A stretch of DNA of 42,810 nt from Myxococcales bacterium (GTDB lineage Bacteria > Myxococcota_A > Polyangia > Polyangiales > Polyangiaceae). This document shows positions 17,401-25,401 of this stretch, one piece after another. Under the pieces are notes generated by a model that saw nothing but the letters and a program-made list of their open reading frames with translations, did no database searches and was not told where the DNA came from. The stretch is from positions 1-42,810 of the forward strand of contig JANXVA010000112.1 in assembly GCA_025351875.1 (NCBI GenBank). The letters run 5' to 3'. The translations under genes and the position numbers were made by a program. The stretch's first letter is position 1. Every line of letters starts with the position of its first letter.

Positions 17401-17745
17401 TACATCGACCATGCGTTCATCCGGCGGCTACGCGCCGGGAAGATCCGCGATCTCAACGACATCATCCACGCCCACACAGAGGGCACCGTTCAGCGCGTGC
17501 GACCGAAGGTCATGACCGTCTCGACGATGCTCTTCGGCCTGGTGCCGCTGCTCTGGGCACACGGCAGCGGAGCGGACGTGATGAAGCGGATCGCCGCGCC
17601 GATGGTCGGCGGCCTCCTCTCGAGCGCCTTTTTGACCCTCGAGCTGATCCCCGTCGTCTACACGTACTGGCGCTACGCCCAGCTCAAGCGCGCGCAGCGT
17701 ACCAACACTCCGCTCGCGGAGGTGTGCGGCATCGACCTCGGCTAG
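14476..17745 (+). CDS. cusA: Heavy-metal RND efflux pump, CusA type
   Basis: Protein of 1089 residues, full length for the HME-RND family, with twelve predicted membrane helices and two large periplasmic loops. The helix-4 signature reads GATVDAEIVMIEACHKK, the monovalent-metal (Cu/Ag) version rather than the CzcA type. Three methionines match the E. coli CusA metal-binding triad by context: Met568 in DILYMPTTLP, Met618 in PLSMVETIIQ and Met693 in RVDMLTTGV. The pump would use the proton gradient to export Cu(I)/Ag(I) from periplasm or cytoplasm through the adaptor and outer-membrane factor. No metal-responsive regulator (CueR, CusRS or CopY type) is adjacent. Its TAG stop lies in a CTAG that also provides the stop of the convergent gene. 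Confidence 0.95.
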   Translation: MIGWIIELSARYRWFVFLVYGALVVGACASAKRVQLDAIPDLSDPQVIIFTEYKGRSPTLVEDQITYPIASALLAAPHVTAVRGYSMFGMSFVYVLFDEGTDVYWARSRVLEYTSSLRAKLPAEVSPVLGPDATGIGWIYEYALVDRTGKHDLAELRTLQDFTLRYALESVPGVAQVASVGGYERQYQVTLDPAKLRAFGVQVEEVASAIRRSNGEVGGRVLEMSGREYFVRGRGYVENLGDLSRVAIRAGPDGTPVRVGDVGTVQFGGDIRRGLAELDGKGETVGAIVMARYGENALDVIARVKTRIGELGPALPPGVEIVPTYDRATLIERAIATLRGSLTEEAIVVSLVIILFLLHFRSALLPIISLPISVAMAFIPMYLFGIPATIMSLGGIAIAIGATVDAEIVMIEACHKKLEHAPPNLDSRSRAKLLHEAAKEVTPAIFFSLVIIALSFVPVFGLNGQGGRLFKPLAYTKTFVMLSAAVVSITLAPALRDLLVRGKIRTEKNHPVSRAIMAVYQPFVYVALRNPKTTLAIGLFALLSAIPAYLKLGSEFMPPLNEGDILYMPTTLPNLSIEEAKRQLERQDRIIAAFPEVKSVFGKIGRAESATDPAPLSMVETIIQLRPNHEWPMVHHERWFSGAPGIVKAPLQLLWPEDEHESWDELVAKMNAALQLPGWTNAWTMPIKTRVDMLTTGVRTPVGIKVFGSDLPSIEAAGTELETTLRGVPGTRSVLYERSLGGVYVDVVPNREALARYGMQVEDLNDVVSTAIGGEPVTTTVEGRRRFTVNVRYKEDFRATPERLREVLIPLRGGKGTAIPLGELADVRVVEGPPMLRDEAGLLVGYVYVDIEPSRDIGGYVDDAKVAVAAAQARGQVRLAPGMYLRWTGQYELLEGMRERMRILIPLALLSIAVLLYMQFRHLTEVLIVFLSIPFALVGSVWLLYLLDYRISTAVLVGVIALVGLAAQTGVVMIVYIDHAFIRRLRAGKIRDLNDIIHAHTEGTVQRVRPKVMTVSTMLFGLVPLLWAHGSGADVMKRIAAPMVGGLLSSAFLTLELIPVVYTYWRYAQLKRAQRTNTPLAEVCGIDLG

Positions 17746-20700
17746 GCCGCCGGTGGCTTCCGGGAGCCCGTTGGCCGGTCTCGCACCAGGAGCGGGGGTC
17801 CGTCGATCACGCGCGGCGAGCTCTCGCGGTCGTCGCGGAACGCCTCCACCCAGGCGGTCCACAGGACCACCTGACGCGCGAAGAGGAGGCGGTCGAGATC
17901 GAGCGATGCCGGCGGCTCGGAGAGCGGCTTGCCGCGCACGACCCCTCGAGTGGTACCCGTGCCGTGGAGCGCGTAGATGACCTCGCTCTCGTAGCCCTCG
18001 CCCGGCCAGACGACGAGCCCGTCTGCGGAGATGTCGTAGGCGGTCCCGGGGCCGAGCAGCGACTCGACCTGCTCGCGCACGATGTCGACGCCCGCGCGCT
18101 TGTAGAGGCCCGCGAGAGCAATCTCGAACGTCGCGTGTTGATCTGCAGGGAGCTGGTCGAGGAAGCCGGCGGTCGCGACCGACGCGACGAGCGAGCCCGA
18201 CTGCTCTTCGAACTGTAGCCAGGCGATCTCGGCAGCGACGCTCGGGCATGCGATCCCGATCCGGATCCTGTTCGACCCGACCTCGATCGCGTGGACCTCG
18301 AGCTCGCCGGCGCGCCAGCGCTTCGCTTGCCGCAGCAGGCCAATGAGCTCGCGCTCGACGAACGTCTCGATGGCGTGCTCCACCTCGTGGATCTGCTGGC
18401 GATAGACGTTCACCTTCGACGTCCGCCTCTTCGCCGCGCGCCGGAGCTTGGCGTAGAGCTTCGGCACGGTCCCCTGGTGGAAGCCGAGGACGAGGAGGCC
18501 GTTCATCGTCTCGCCGTGGTGCCCGATACGCACCGGGTCGAGCGTCTTCGAGCGGTTCTGGTCGTAGAGATTCCAGTTTGCCTTCAGCTCCCATACGAGA
18601 AACCCGAACACGCCAGGCAGCAGAAATACGGTGCTCCCCGCGATCGCGTTCGACGCGACCGGCCCCAGGGCCGCGAGCGGCGGCCGGATCGCCCCGAGGA
18701 TGGTCGGGCTCATCGGGAGGATGATCTTGTGCGAGACGGTGACCACCGGAAAATGCTTGATCGGGTTGACCTGCGGCTCGATGAGCAGGTTCACGTAGAT
18801 GCGAAGGAGGTACGTCGCGAAGAACCATACGACCGCGAGCGCACCCTTGCTCGCGAGCGAGAAGCGCGACTGACCTTCCTTGAAGGTCAGCCATTCGTCG
18901 ACCGTGTAGATGCCGCGCTCGACGCGCTCGACGAAGATGCGAAAGACGTCGACGATGAACGCGAACAGGCCGGGCAGCGCGCGGTGCGAGAGCTGGCGTA
19001 TTCGTCGGAGGACGAAATCGCTGAAGAGCTCCTCCGCATGGCGACCGAGCGGCGTCGCGAGGAACGACGCCGTGACCGCAGCGATGACCGCGGTCGCGAT
19101 CAGGGACGGCGTGCGGTCGAGCCCGGCACGCCGGGTCACGAGGTACACGAGGCCTGCAAGCACCAAGGGCTTCGTCACGAGCGAGACGAGCCGGCTGCGC
19201 GTGAGGGCGCGCACGGGGGGCCAGGAGAGAACCCAGGATGGAATGTCGATGAAGACGTTGCGAAGCACCTCGCCGACGCCTCGGGCCGCCGTGCGCGCCC
19301 CCTTGCGGAACGAGACGCTGTGGATCAAGCCGTAGAAGAAGAGAGCGAGCGCGATGAAAGACGGTGGACTGAGCAAGTGAACGTGCGGGTGCCCGAGCGC
19401 TCTGCCAATCGGGTGTGCGACGTGCTGGAGCCCTTCGAGCAGGACGAACGACAGAAGCACCGGCAGCGCGACGTGCAGGGTGATCACGCGTCCGAGCCAC
19501 GTCCCGAAGGCGATCGAGCTCACCTTTTGCAGGAAGCGTAGATAGATCTCGCCGCGCCGGTAGACGCCGTCGAGCCGCGTCGCGAGGAGCGCATCGGCGC
19601 GGAGAATCGGGTCGCCGAAGACGAGCTCCGCGGGCGCGAGCTTCGAGAGCTTGAGGTTGCTCCGCGAGAGGGCATCGCGCAGCGGGGACAGGCCGAGTGA
19701 GCCACGCGCGATCACGACATCGAGAATCTCCTCGCAGAGCTTCTCGCGGGCGACGCGCTCGGGCACGCTCTTCGGTCCGAGGCCCACCTCGTCGAGGACC
19801 TCCTCGAGGGCCGGCTTCACCGTCGCTCGCGCGTTGTCGATGGCACGCGAGATCGCCGCGCGGAAGACCTCCTCGAGCTTGGCTCGCTCCGTCTTGGAGA
19901 GCGCAGCCCGGTGCGAGCTGTCGAACGCGTGTCGCAGGTGCCGTGCCACACGCACGACGGCAACGGTCGGCAGCGGTCGTACGATCGGCCTCTTGAACAT
20001 GGAGGTCAGCCACGTCACGACGTCGACCGCGTTGCGGCGGCGCTCGGCATCGACGCAGGTCTTCTGGAGATCGTGGAGGACGCGAGCCTCGAGCGCGCGC
20101 GGGGAATCGGAGCGCGCCGCGGCCTCGGCAAGCGCCAGGATCACGTCGCGCCACGCTTCGGCCGACGGCGCCGGATGGTGTGCGCCCGGCGGTTCGGGCA
20201 GCGCGGCATGCAGGCGCGCCGCGAGCTCGTCGGCGTCGTCCGCGGCGTCCTCGCCGGCGCGCATCCGAACGAGCATCGAGCGAACGACGTTGCCCTTCCG
20301 TTTCGCATCGCTCGCGCTCGGATCGCGCTCGGTGCGCGAGGTCCGAGCCACCGGCGGCAGGCTCCGAGGTGCGAGCGACGCCAGCTTGAGCGTCGCCGCG
20401 GGCGAGAGCTCGGCGGCGCCGTCGGGCCTGCAGCCCTCGAGCAGAACGAGACCTTCCACGTCGAGCGCGAGGGTCTCCTCGATGGCCTTCGAGTCGCGGA
20501 TGCTCGGGAAGAACTTCTCCACGTGGTCAGGGTCGAAGTGTGAGAGCTCGAGGTGGAAGGCCGCGAACTCGATGTACGCCTCGCGATCGTCGCCGGACGA
20601 GAAGAGGAGGTTCTCCCCGCGGAGCACGGCTCGGATCTCGTCGAACTCCATCTGGCCGATGCGGTGGATCCGCTCGCGCACCGCGGCTTCGGTGAGTGTC

Positions 20701-20987
20701 CCGGCGCGCACGCGGTCCTCGAGGTGGTGATGGACGTGGCCGTGGAACGCTCGCCGCCACACCGCGCGGACGTCCTCGCGCTCGGGACGCGCCACGAGGA
20801 CGATCGTGGCGGGCAGATCGGCGGACTTCTTCCCGAGCTCGGACTCGCTCACGATCCGCAGGAGCGCCGCGCGTTCGATCACGCAGCAGTGACCGTGGGG
20901 GACCTGGAGACCGAACCCGGACAGACCGCGCTGCTGCTTCAGCACCCGTCGAACGAGCCGTGCGTCGGCGACGACGTGAGCGATCAC
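17742..20987 (-). CDS. Very large multi-pass membrane protein of unknown function
   Basis: Protein of 1081 residues with a GTG start. AAGGG lies six bases upstream, and the start sits in a perfect palindrome GATCACGTGATC at 20982-20993. About 480 N-terminal residues are soluble-looking, mixed charged helices. A membrane region (about 500-830) follows, with about seven hydrophobic segments, including VITLHVALPVLLSFVLLEG, FIALALFFYGLIHSV, LATPLG-bounded helices and AIAGSTVFLLPGVFGFLVWEL. A conserved-looking block reads NPIKHFPVVTVSHKIILPM. The last 230 residues are soluble and contain a His-rich start (MNGLLVLGFHQGTVPKLY). No catalytic motif, nucleotide-binding loop or transporter signature was recognised. 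It is convergent with cusA (overlapping stops) and is probably monocistronic. Confidence 0.8.
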   Translation of the reverse strand: MIAHVVADARLVRRVLKQQRGLSGFGLQVPHGHCCVIERAALLRIVSESELGKKSADLPATIVLVARPEREDVRAVWRRAFHGHVHHHLEDRVRAGTLTEAAVRERIHRIGQMEFDEIRAVLRGENLLFSSGDDREAYIEFAAFHLELSHFDPDHVEKFFPSIRDSKAIEETLALDVEGLVLLEGCRPDGAAELSPAATLKLASLAPRSLPPVARTSRTERDPSASDAKRKGNVVRSMLVRMRAGEDAADDADELAARLHAALPEPPGAHHPAPSAEAWRDVILALAEAAARSDSPRALEARVLHDLQKTCVDAERRRNAVDVVTWLTSMFKRPIVRPLPTVAVVRVARHLRHAFDSSHRAALSKTERAKLEEVFRAAISRAIDNARATVKPALEEVLDEVGLGPKSVPERVAREKLCEEILDVVIARGSLGLSPLRDALSRSNLKLSKLAPAELVFGDPILRADALLATRLDGVYRRGEIYLRFLQKVSSIAFGTWLGRVITLHVALPVLLSFVLLEGLQHVAHPIGRALGHPHVHLLSPPSFIALALFFYGLIHSVSFRKGARTAARGVGEVLRNVFIDIPSWVLSWPPVRALTRSRLVSLVTKPLVLAGLVYLVTRRAGLDRTPSLIATAVIAAVTASFLATPLGRHAEELFSDFVLRRIRQLSHRALPGLFAFIVDVFRIFVERVERGIYTVDEWLTFKEGQSRFSLASKGALAVVWFFATYLLRIYVNLLIEPQVNPIKHFPVVTVSHKIILPMSPTILGAIRPPLAALGPVASNAIAGSTVFLLPGVFGFLVWELKANWNLYDQNRSKTLDPVRIGHHGETMNGLLVLGFHQGTVPKLYAKLRRAAKRRTSKVNVYRQQIHEVEHAIETFVERELIGLLRQAKRWRAGELEVHAIEVGSNRIRIGIACPSVAAEIAWLQFEEQSGSLVASVATAGFLDQLPADQHATFEIALAGLYKRAGVDIVREQVESLLGPGTAYDISADGLVVWPGEGYESEVIYALHGTGTTRGVVRGKPLSEPPASLDLDRLLFARQVVLWTAWVEAFRDDRESSPRVIDGPPLLVRDRPTGSRKPPAA

Positions 20988-21084
20988 GTGATCCCTTCGA
21001 GCCTCCCCATGAAGGGATGATCGCTGGGCTACGTAGCGGAAGCCAGGGGTAACTCGAGCGATCGGCCGTATGCCGCGAAGCGCG

Positions 21085-22215
21085 CTACTTCAGGGCGATC
21101 GTCCGGTTGAACACCAGCGACTCGCCGTCGAACGGCGTCATCTGCTGCGCCGAGAACTTGTTCTCGATGCACGTCGCCTGCGTCGGCGTTGCCTGCGCCC
21201 GCGCCGCCATGAGGCGCGCGGAGAGCTGGCCGTCCGACGAGATCGTGATCGCGACGGACGCCGTCGCGCCCTTTGCCTTTGGATCCCTGCAGGCAGCGAC
21301 GCTGTTCACGGCGGCGGCGAGCGTGCGCGTGAGCGCGGCCGGGTCGGCCGGGCGCGCGGGCGCCGTCATCAGCTCGGGCTGGTACGCGGCGAGTAGCTTC
21401 TTGAGGCCTTCGGCGAACGTGTCCATCGTGCCGTCCATCGCACGGCGCAGCCAGAAGCCGATCACGGTCTTGGTGACGTTGCCCTCGACACCGGCGTCGA
21501 AGCCGTTGTCGTAATAGAAGTTCGCGGCCTTCGGCGCGTTGTCGCAGAAGTACGGGTTCATGAAGAAGAACCAGCGCTCGTAGTAGTCCTTCGGCAGCTT
21601 CTTCTTCGCGATGAGGTCGGCATAGGCCGCCTTCTCGCGCTTGAAACAGGTCTGATCGGCGTGGGCCTTCGCGTGGGTCTTCCAGAAGATCTCCGCAAGC
21701 GGCTTCATGTGTGAGTCGTAGTACGGCTGGGTTGCCTTCTGCGCTGCGCTCCCGCGCTCGGGCGGACTGGCCTTGTCGACGAGCCAGCGGACGAACGCCA
21801 GGTTGTACTGGCCGAAGTCATTGGCGGCATCGAGCTTCAGCGCGTCGGCGGTGTGCGGGCCTTTCGTGAAGATGTCGACGCCTGCGAGCTCACGGACGCT
21901 CGCGATCGTCACGCGGCCCGGCCGATGACACCAGAAGCTCTGGAGGCCACCGTTGGGGTGGTAGTCGAACTCCGAGCACTGCGTCTTACGCGTCCACTCC
22001 TTGAGGGCGGTCTCGAACGGAGAAGCCGGAGGCGGGGCCGGAGCGACGCTCGCGTCGACCCGGACGATCGGTGCCGGCTCCGGGATGGGCTCGCGCGCCA
22101 TGGGCGTCTCGACCGGGGCGAGGATCGGCGAGGTGCCCGGCTGCGGCGCCGGCGAGCAGGCGGCGGAGGCGACAAACCCGAGCAGCCCGAACCCCAGATG
22201 GCGGCGTAGAATCAT
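21085..22215 (-). CDS. Lipoprotein with TonB-C-like C-terminal domain
   Basis: Protein of 376 residues from the ATG at 22215; a GTG at 22224 would add three residues. The signal peptide ends in a lipobox (VASAAC, with lipidated Cys at about 20), followed by a Pro/Ala-rich flexible linker to about residue 65. The middle domain is rich in aromatic residues and in Cys/His (for example [39 protein letters not shown]), probably disulfide-bonded in the periplasm; it was not recognised. The final 75 residues read like the TonB-C/AgmX-type beta-alpha fold common in myxobacterial lipoproteins: [18 protein letters not shown], then two Cys flanking it. Only 23 bp separate its start from that of the divergent VF530 gene. 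Confidence 0.72.
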   Translation of the reverse strand: MILRRHLGFGLLGFVASAACSPAPQPGTSPILAPVETPMAREPIPEPAPIVRVDASVAPAPPPASPFETALKEWTRKTQCSEFDYHPNGGLQSFWCHRPGRVTIASVRELAGVDIFTKGPHTADALKLDAANDFGQYNLAFVRWLVDKASPPERGSAAQKATQPYYDSHMKPLAEIFWKTHAKAHADQTCFKREKAAYADLIAKKKLPKDYYERWFFFMNPYFCDNAPKAANFYYDNGFDAGVEGNVTKTVIGFWLRRAMDGTMDTFAEGLKKLLAAYQPELMTAPARPADPAALTRTLAAAVNSVAACRDPKAKGATASVAITISSDGQLSARLMAARAQATPTQATCIENKFSAQQMTPFDGESLVFNRTIALK

Positions 22216-22238
22216 CGACGCCACGCTACCCCATTCCG

Positions 22239-22472
22239 ATGACGCAGCCGAAGAACCCCCTTCACGGAGTCACGCTCGAGGCGATCGTGACCGAGCTCGT
22301 CGCGCACTACGGCTGGCCGGAGCTTGGCGAGCAGGTGAAGATTCGCTGCTTCACCCACGACCCGAGCATCACTTCGAGCCTCAAATTCCTGCGCCGCACC
22401 CCCTGGGCGCGGGAGAAGGTCGAGAGTCTCTACTTGTTCGTGCAGCGCGAGCGCGCGCGCCAGGTGCGGTGA
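22239..22472 (+). CDS. VF530 family (DUF2132) small DNA-binding-like protein
   Basis: Protein of 77 residues that matches the VF530/DUF2132 pattern along its length: [20 protein letters not shown], then [13 protein letters not shown], then [20 protein letters not shown] and VESLYLF. The family is a compact four-helix fold described as double-stranded-DNA binding on structural grounds; its biological role is not established. The start is the ATG at 22239. It is divergent from the lipoprotein gene, with the two starts only 23 bp apart, so the promoters must overlap coding sequence. A small Lys/Ala-rich gene follows 26 bp downstream. Confidence 0.88.
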   Translation: MTQPKNPLHGVTLEAIVTELVAHYGWPELGEQVKIRCFTHDPSITSSLKFLRRTPWAREKVESLYLFVQRERARQVR

Positions 22473-22498
22473 GCGGCACGGCGCCTTATGCTCCTTGG

Positions 22499-22963
22499 AT
22501 GGGGTTCTGGAAGGGGCTCGTCGACAAGGTCGCGCAGAAGAAGGAAGAGCTCGAGGAGGAGGCCAAGAAGCGCGCAGCGAAGAAGGCCACCGAGATGGCG
22601 CTCGACACCGGCAAGGCCGCCGCGAAGGCCGCGGTGAAGAACGCAGGCAAGACGCTCGACTACGCCGGCAAGAAGCTCGAGGAGGCCCTCTTCGGGGAGT
22701 CGAGATCGCGGGAGTCGAGATCGCGTGACGCGACCCCCGACGAAGCTGCGCCGCCCTCGTCCTCGAAGCCGATCAAGAAGGCCGACAAACCCGAGAGGGG
22801 CCCCGACCCGTTCGCGAAGCTCAAGGCCGACGAGGTCGCTCGCAAGGAACGCGACAAGGCGGACAAGACCGCCGCGAAGTCGCGCGAGGAAGCCCGCGCG
22901 AAGACCGAGCGCGAAGTCGATGACGAGCTCGCAGCGCTGAAGAAGAAGATCCGCGGCAAGTAA
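22499..22963 (+). CDS. Lys/Ala/Glu-rich coiled-coil protein
   Basis: Protein of 154 residues starting MGFWKGLVDKVAQKKEE. It consists of two highly charged helical stretches (about 5-68 and 105-152), rich in Lys, Ala and Glu, joined by a Ser/Pro/Arg linker. The second stretch alternates acidic and basic residues (RKERDKADKTAAKSREEARA), as in single alpha helices or coiled coils. The linker holds a five-residue duplication (ESRSR twice) from an exact 15-bp tandem repeat. No domain was recognised; the base composition and good codon usage support a real gene. It is convergent with the arrestin-like gene, 9 bp between stops. Confidence 0.65.
   Translation: MGFWKGLVDKVAQKKEELEEEAKKRAAKKATEMALDTGKAAAKAAVKNAGKTLDYAGKKLEEALFGESRSRESRSRDATPDEAAPPSSSKPIKKADKPERGPDPFAKLKADEVARKERDKADKTAAKSREEARAKTEREVDDELAALKKKIRGK
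22696..22725 (+). repeat. Exact 15-bp tandem duplication inside a coding region
   Basis: GGAGTCGAGATCGCG occurs twice back to back (22696-22710 and 22711-22725). The unit is five codons long, so it keeps the frame and gives the duplicated ESRSR in the linker of the coiled-coil protein. It is probably a recent slippage event. Confidence 0.8.
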
Positions 22964-22972
22964 GCCGCCCGC

Positions 22973-24790
22973 CTACCGGTACGGCATGTCCTGGCGGCGC
23001 TCGCCGCGCGCCTCGAGGACCCACTCGAAGAAGGTCTCGATCGCCGAGAGGAGCGCGCGCGGGTCGGGCGTCCACTCCGGGCGGTCGAGCGTCGCGCCGT
23101 TGCCTTGCGCCATCACGTGAGCCGACGGGAAGAGCGCACGCACGGCGCGGATACGTTCGCTCGGTGTCTCGCTCTCGAGCTCTGCCCAGGCGGCCTTGGG
23201 CAACGGCGCGCTTCGCAGGTCGACGTCGATATGGGTGGTCGGACGGCCCTTGGTCCACCTCGTGCGGATCGCAGCGCCGATCATGCGCTCCTCACCGTCG
23301 AGCACGCGCGCGCGGAACGTGAGCCCGTGGAGCGAGGGCCCGAGCGGCACGAGGAACGCGCCCTGCTCGGCGGCCGTTGCGAGCCACGCGGGTCGGGATG
23401 CCGCGACCGAGTCGGGGAAGGGGAGACGGGCGACCGCGTCGGCGATTGCCGTCGCCTTTGCATGCGCCGAGCGCGCGATCCCGATCATGCGCGGCAGCTC
23501 GTCGTTGGGGATCGGCAGGTGGACGCCGAGGTGGTGGTCGGAGAGTCGCAAGGACTCGGAACGCGCGAGGTCGCCGAGCAGCACGTCGATGAACGCGGAG
23601 ATGACGGTGTCCTCGACGGGAGGTCGCCCGTCGTCCTTCCCGCAGCGCAGCAGATAGCCCGTCGCGACGGCCGCGGGCAGTAGCGGTGAGCTGCGAAATC
23701 CGTCGAGCGCGCCCAACGGTCGAAACGCGATCCCGAGCTCGAGATCCGGAAACACGATGTCGACGTCGACGCCGAGCTTCGCGTCGCGCGGAGCGTCGGT
23801 GATGCGGACCGCAATCGGACCTGCCACGGCGCCCTCGACGAGCGTGGGCGGATGCCCCTCGCGGAGGCCGGTGTTCTGCGCCATCTCGCGCGCGATGCGA
23901 CGCAGGCGTTCGCTACCGACGACGGTCTCGCCGGCGGTCCCCAGGAGCGTCGAGCCGGGCGGAAGCACGTCGAGCAACAGCTCGAACCGAGGGTCCGTGG
24001 CCCACGGGATGTCGACGCTCACGCCGAGGATGACGTCGTGATCGATGAAGGAGCTGCGGAACGACGGCGAGATCTGGTCCGCCGTCGGCGGCATCCGGAA
24101 CGGTACGGCCGCGCCGCTGCGAAGTGCCTCGGCGGGGATGCGGAGGGTGAAGGCCGCACCGAGCCGGCTGTCGCGGCGAGCCATCGTGATCCTCGCGGAG
24201 GCGCCCAGGCGCAGCTCGACCGCGTCGAACCGTGCGGAGTGTCCGCTGCGGAGCGCGACGTGTCCGCTGAGCGGCTCGTCGTGGGCGATGACGGACGACG
24301 CGAGCGTCACCTCGAGGACGATGCTCTCGTGGAAGTGGAGCGGCGAGCGTGTGGTGAGCGGCGCGCGCGTGCCCGTGCGCGGGAGTAGCGCGACGGCCGG
24401 GTTGAGCCTACCGGTCGGGTCGATCGCCCAGTCGACGTCCACGCGCGTCTCGATCGCGTGGACGATCGAGCAGTCGTCGCCCTGGTAGGCCGGGGGCAGC
24501 CACGCGGGGAGATCGAGCGCGAACGGGAAACGAGACTCGCCCGGGCCGAGCGTACCCTCGGGCAGATCGACCCTGAAGGGCGACTTGAACATCACGCGCC
24601 GCTCGATGGTCCGGCTCTTCCCCGAGCCGTATCCGGCCTCCGCGGTGCTCGTGAACACGAGGTCGACGTGCTCGGCGCGCGGGATCGGCTCCGGCGCCGT
24701 CACGACGAGCGTCCCGTCGACCCGGGTACCCGGCATGAGGACGCCGCCGGTCACGAGCAGCTGGAACGAGGCCTTTGGGAAGAGCGCCAT
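22973..24790 (-). CDS. Arrestin-fold (Spo0M-like) protein
   Basis: Protein of 605 residues without signal peptide or membrane segment. The first 290 residues read as two arrestin-type beta sandwiches. The N-domain has GGVLMPGTRVDGTLVV, a VDLVFTSTAEAGYG strand pair, FRVDLPEGTLGPGESRFPF and LPPAYQGDDCSIVHAIETRV. A second domain begins at LEVTLASSVIAHDEPLSGHV and contains the VPFRMPP element and RSSFIDHDVILGVSVDI. This strand order and the Pro-rich PF..LP....P.Y.G motif are typical of arrestin_N/arrestin_C and Spo0M proteins. The remaining 300 residues are a mixed alpha/beta region ending in a helical tail, not recognised. In eukaryotes arrestins are trafficking and signalling scaffolds; what the protein binds here cannot be told. 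The fold call is inference from pattern. Confidence 0.68.
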   Translation of the reverse strand: MALFPKASFQLLVTGGVLMPGTRVDGTLVVTAPEPIPRAEHVDLVFTSTAEAGYGSGKSRTIERRVMFKSPFRVDLPEGTLGPGESRFPFALDLPAWLPPAYQGDDCSIVHAIETRVDVDWAIDPTGRLNPAVALLPRTGTRAPLTTRSPLHFHESIVLEVTLASSVIAHDEPLSGHVALRSGHSARFDAVELRLGASARITMARRDSRLGAAFTLRIPAEALRSGAAVPFRMPPTADQISPSFRSSFIDHDVILGVSVDIPWATDPRFELLLDVLPPGSTLLGTAGETVVGSERLRRIAREMAQNTGLREGHPPTLVEGAVAGPIAVRITDAPRDAKLGVDVDIVFPDLELGIAFRPLGALDGFRSSPLLPAAVATGYLLRCGKDDGRPPVEDTVISAFIDVLLGDLARSESLRLSDHHLGVHLPIPNDELPRMIGIARSAHAKATAIADAVARLPFPDSVAASRPAWLATAAEQGAFLVPLGPSLHGLTFRARVLDGEERMIGAAIRTRWTKGRPTTHIDVDLRSAPLPKAAWAELESETPSERIRAVRALFPSAHVMAQGNGATLDRPEWTPDPRALLSAIETFFEWVLEARGERRQDMPYR

Positions 24791-25010
24791 CCGCCGATGC
24801 TAGACCGACCGGAAGTGAGAGCGCCGCCCACCTTTCGAGAAAATCGAAAAACTGCGCGGGTTTCGGGGCCTTGCGCGGAGGCGGAAAAACTTATGCGAAT
24901 CTGTCGCGTACGAAGCCTGGAATGATCATCGTTAGTCGACCGTCGAAGGAAGCGCGCCGGAGCGCCGACGTAGTAGTTTCGAGAGCGACAGCGCAGCCCA
25001 GGGAGGCCAC

Positions 25011-25400
25011 ATGACCGCGAGGCAGAAGATCGAAGGGCTCACGAACAGCTATTACGGGTACGCCGTCTTCGGCGCGGTCCTGTCGCTGTGGAACAATGGC
25101 ATCGGCTTCTTCTCGCTGGTCGGGACGGCCTTCTCGTTCGTCTTCTCGATCCTCCTCACATGGTTCATCGGGCGCCGTCTGCTCGCGAAGTCGTCGCTCA
25201 CGCGTGTGCTCCTCGTGATCGTAACGGCCATCGGAGGCCTCTTCGGGGCGATCGGCGCCGCGAAGATGGGCTGGACCTTCGTGCAGACGATGTCGCTCTC
25301 GGCCCTCCTCTACACGGGCCTCGTCGCCGTGGGCGCGTACATGAACATCAAGGCGTTCCGCGTCCTCACCGAGTCGTCGGTGAAGGCGTATTTCTCCTGA
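25011..25400 (+). CDS. Small four-helix membrane protein, unknown function
   Basis: Protein of 129 residues with a strong GGGAGG site at 25001-25006. Four hydrophobic segments are visible: about 15-32, 36-53, 65-85 and 93-112. Polar loops are very short; the N-terminus (MTARQKIEG) and a central RRLLAKSS loop are basic. No transporter or enzyme signature was recognised. It may be co-regulated with nothing else: the next gene (trpE) is convergent, 1 bp away. The 220 bp upstream contain several A-tracts (for example near 24839-24855 and 24892-24897), unusual in this GC-rich window and a likely promoter zone for this gene and the divergent arrestin-like gene. Confidence 0.7.
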   Translation: MTARQKIEGLTNSYYGYAVFGAVLSLWNNGIGFFSLVGTAFSFVFSILLTWFIGRRLLAKSSLTRVLLVIVTAIGGLFGAIGAAKMGWTFVQTMSLSALLYTGLVAVGAYMNIKAFRVLTESSVKAYFS

Positions 25401-25401
25401 G

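Noticed and set aside
17428-20154. A 908-codon open frame on the minus strand, overlapping the large membrane protein in another frame
   Set aside because: It is rich in Arg/Pro/Ala with no domain and lies across two convergent genes; it arises from GC-rich codon bias.
20982-20993. Perfect palindrome GATCACGTGATC at the start codon of the large membrane protein
   Set aside because: It overlaps the start codon itself and has no second copy nearby; kept only as a remark because a 12-bp palindrome can occur by chance.
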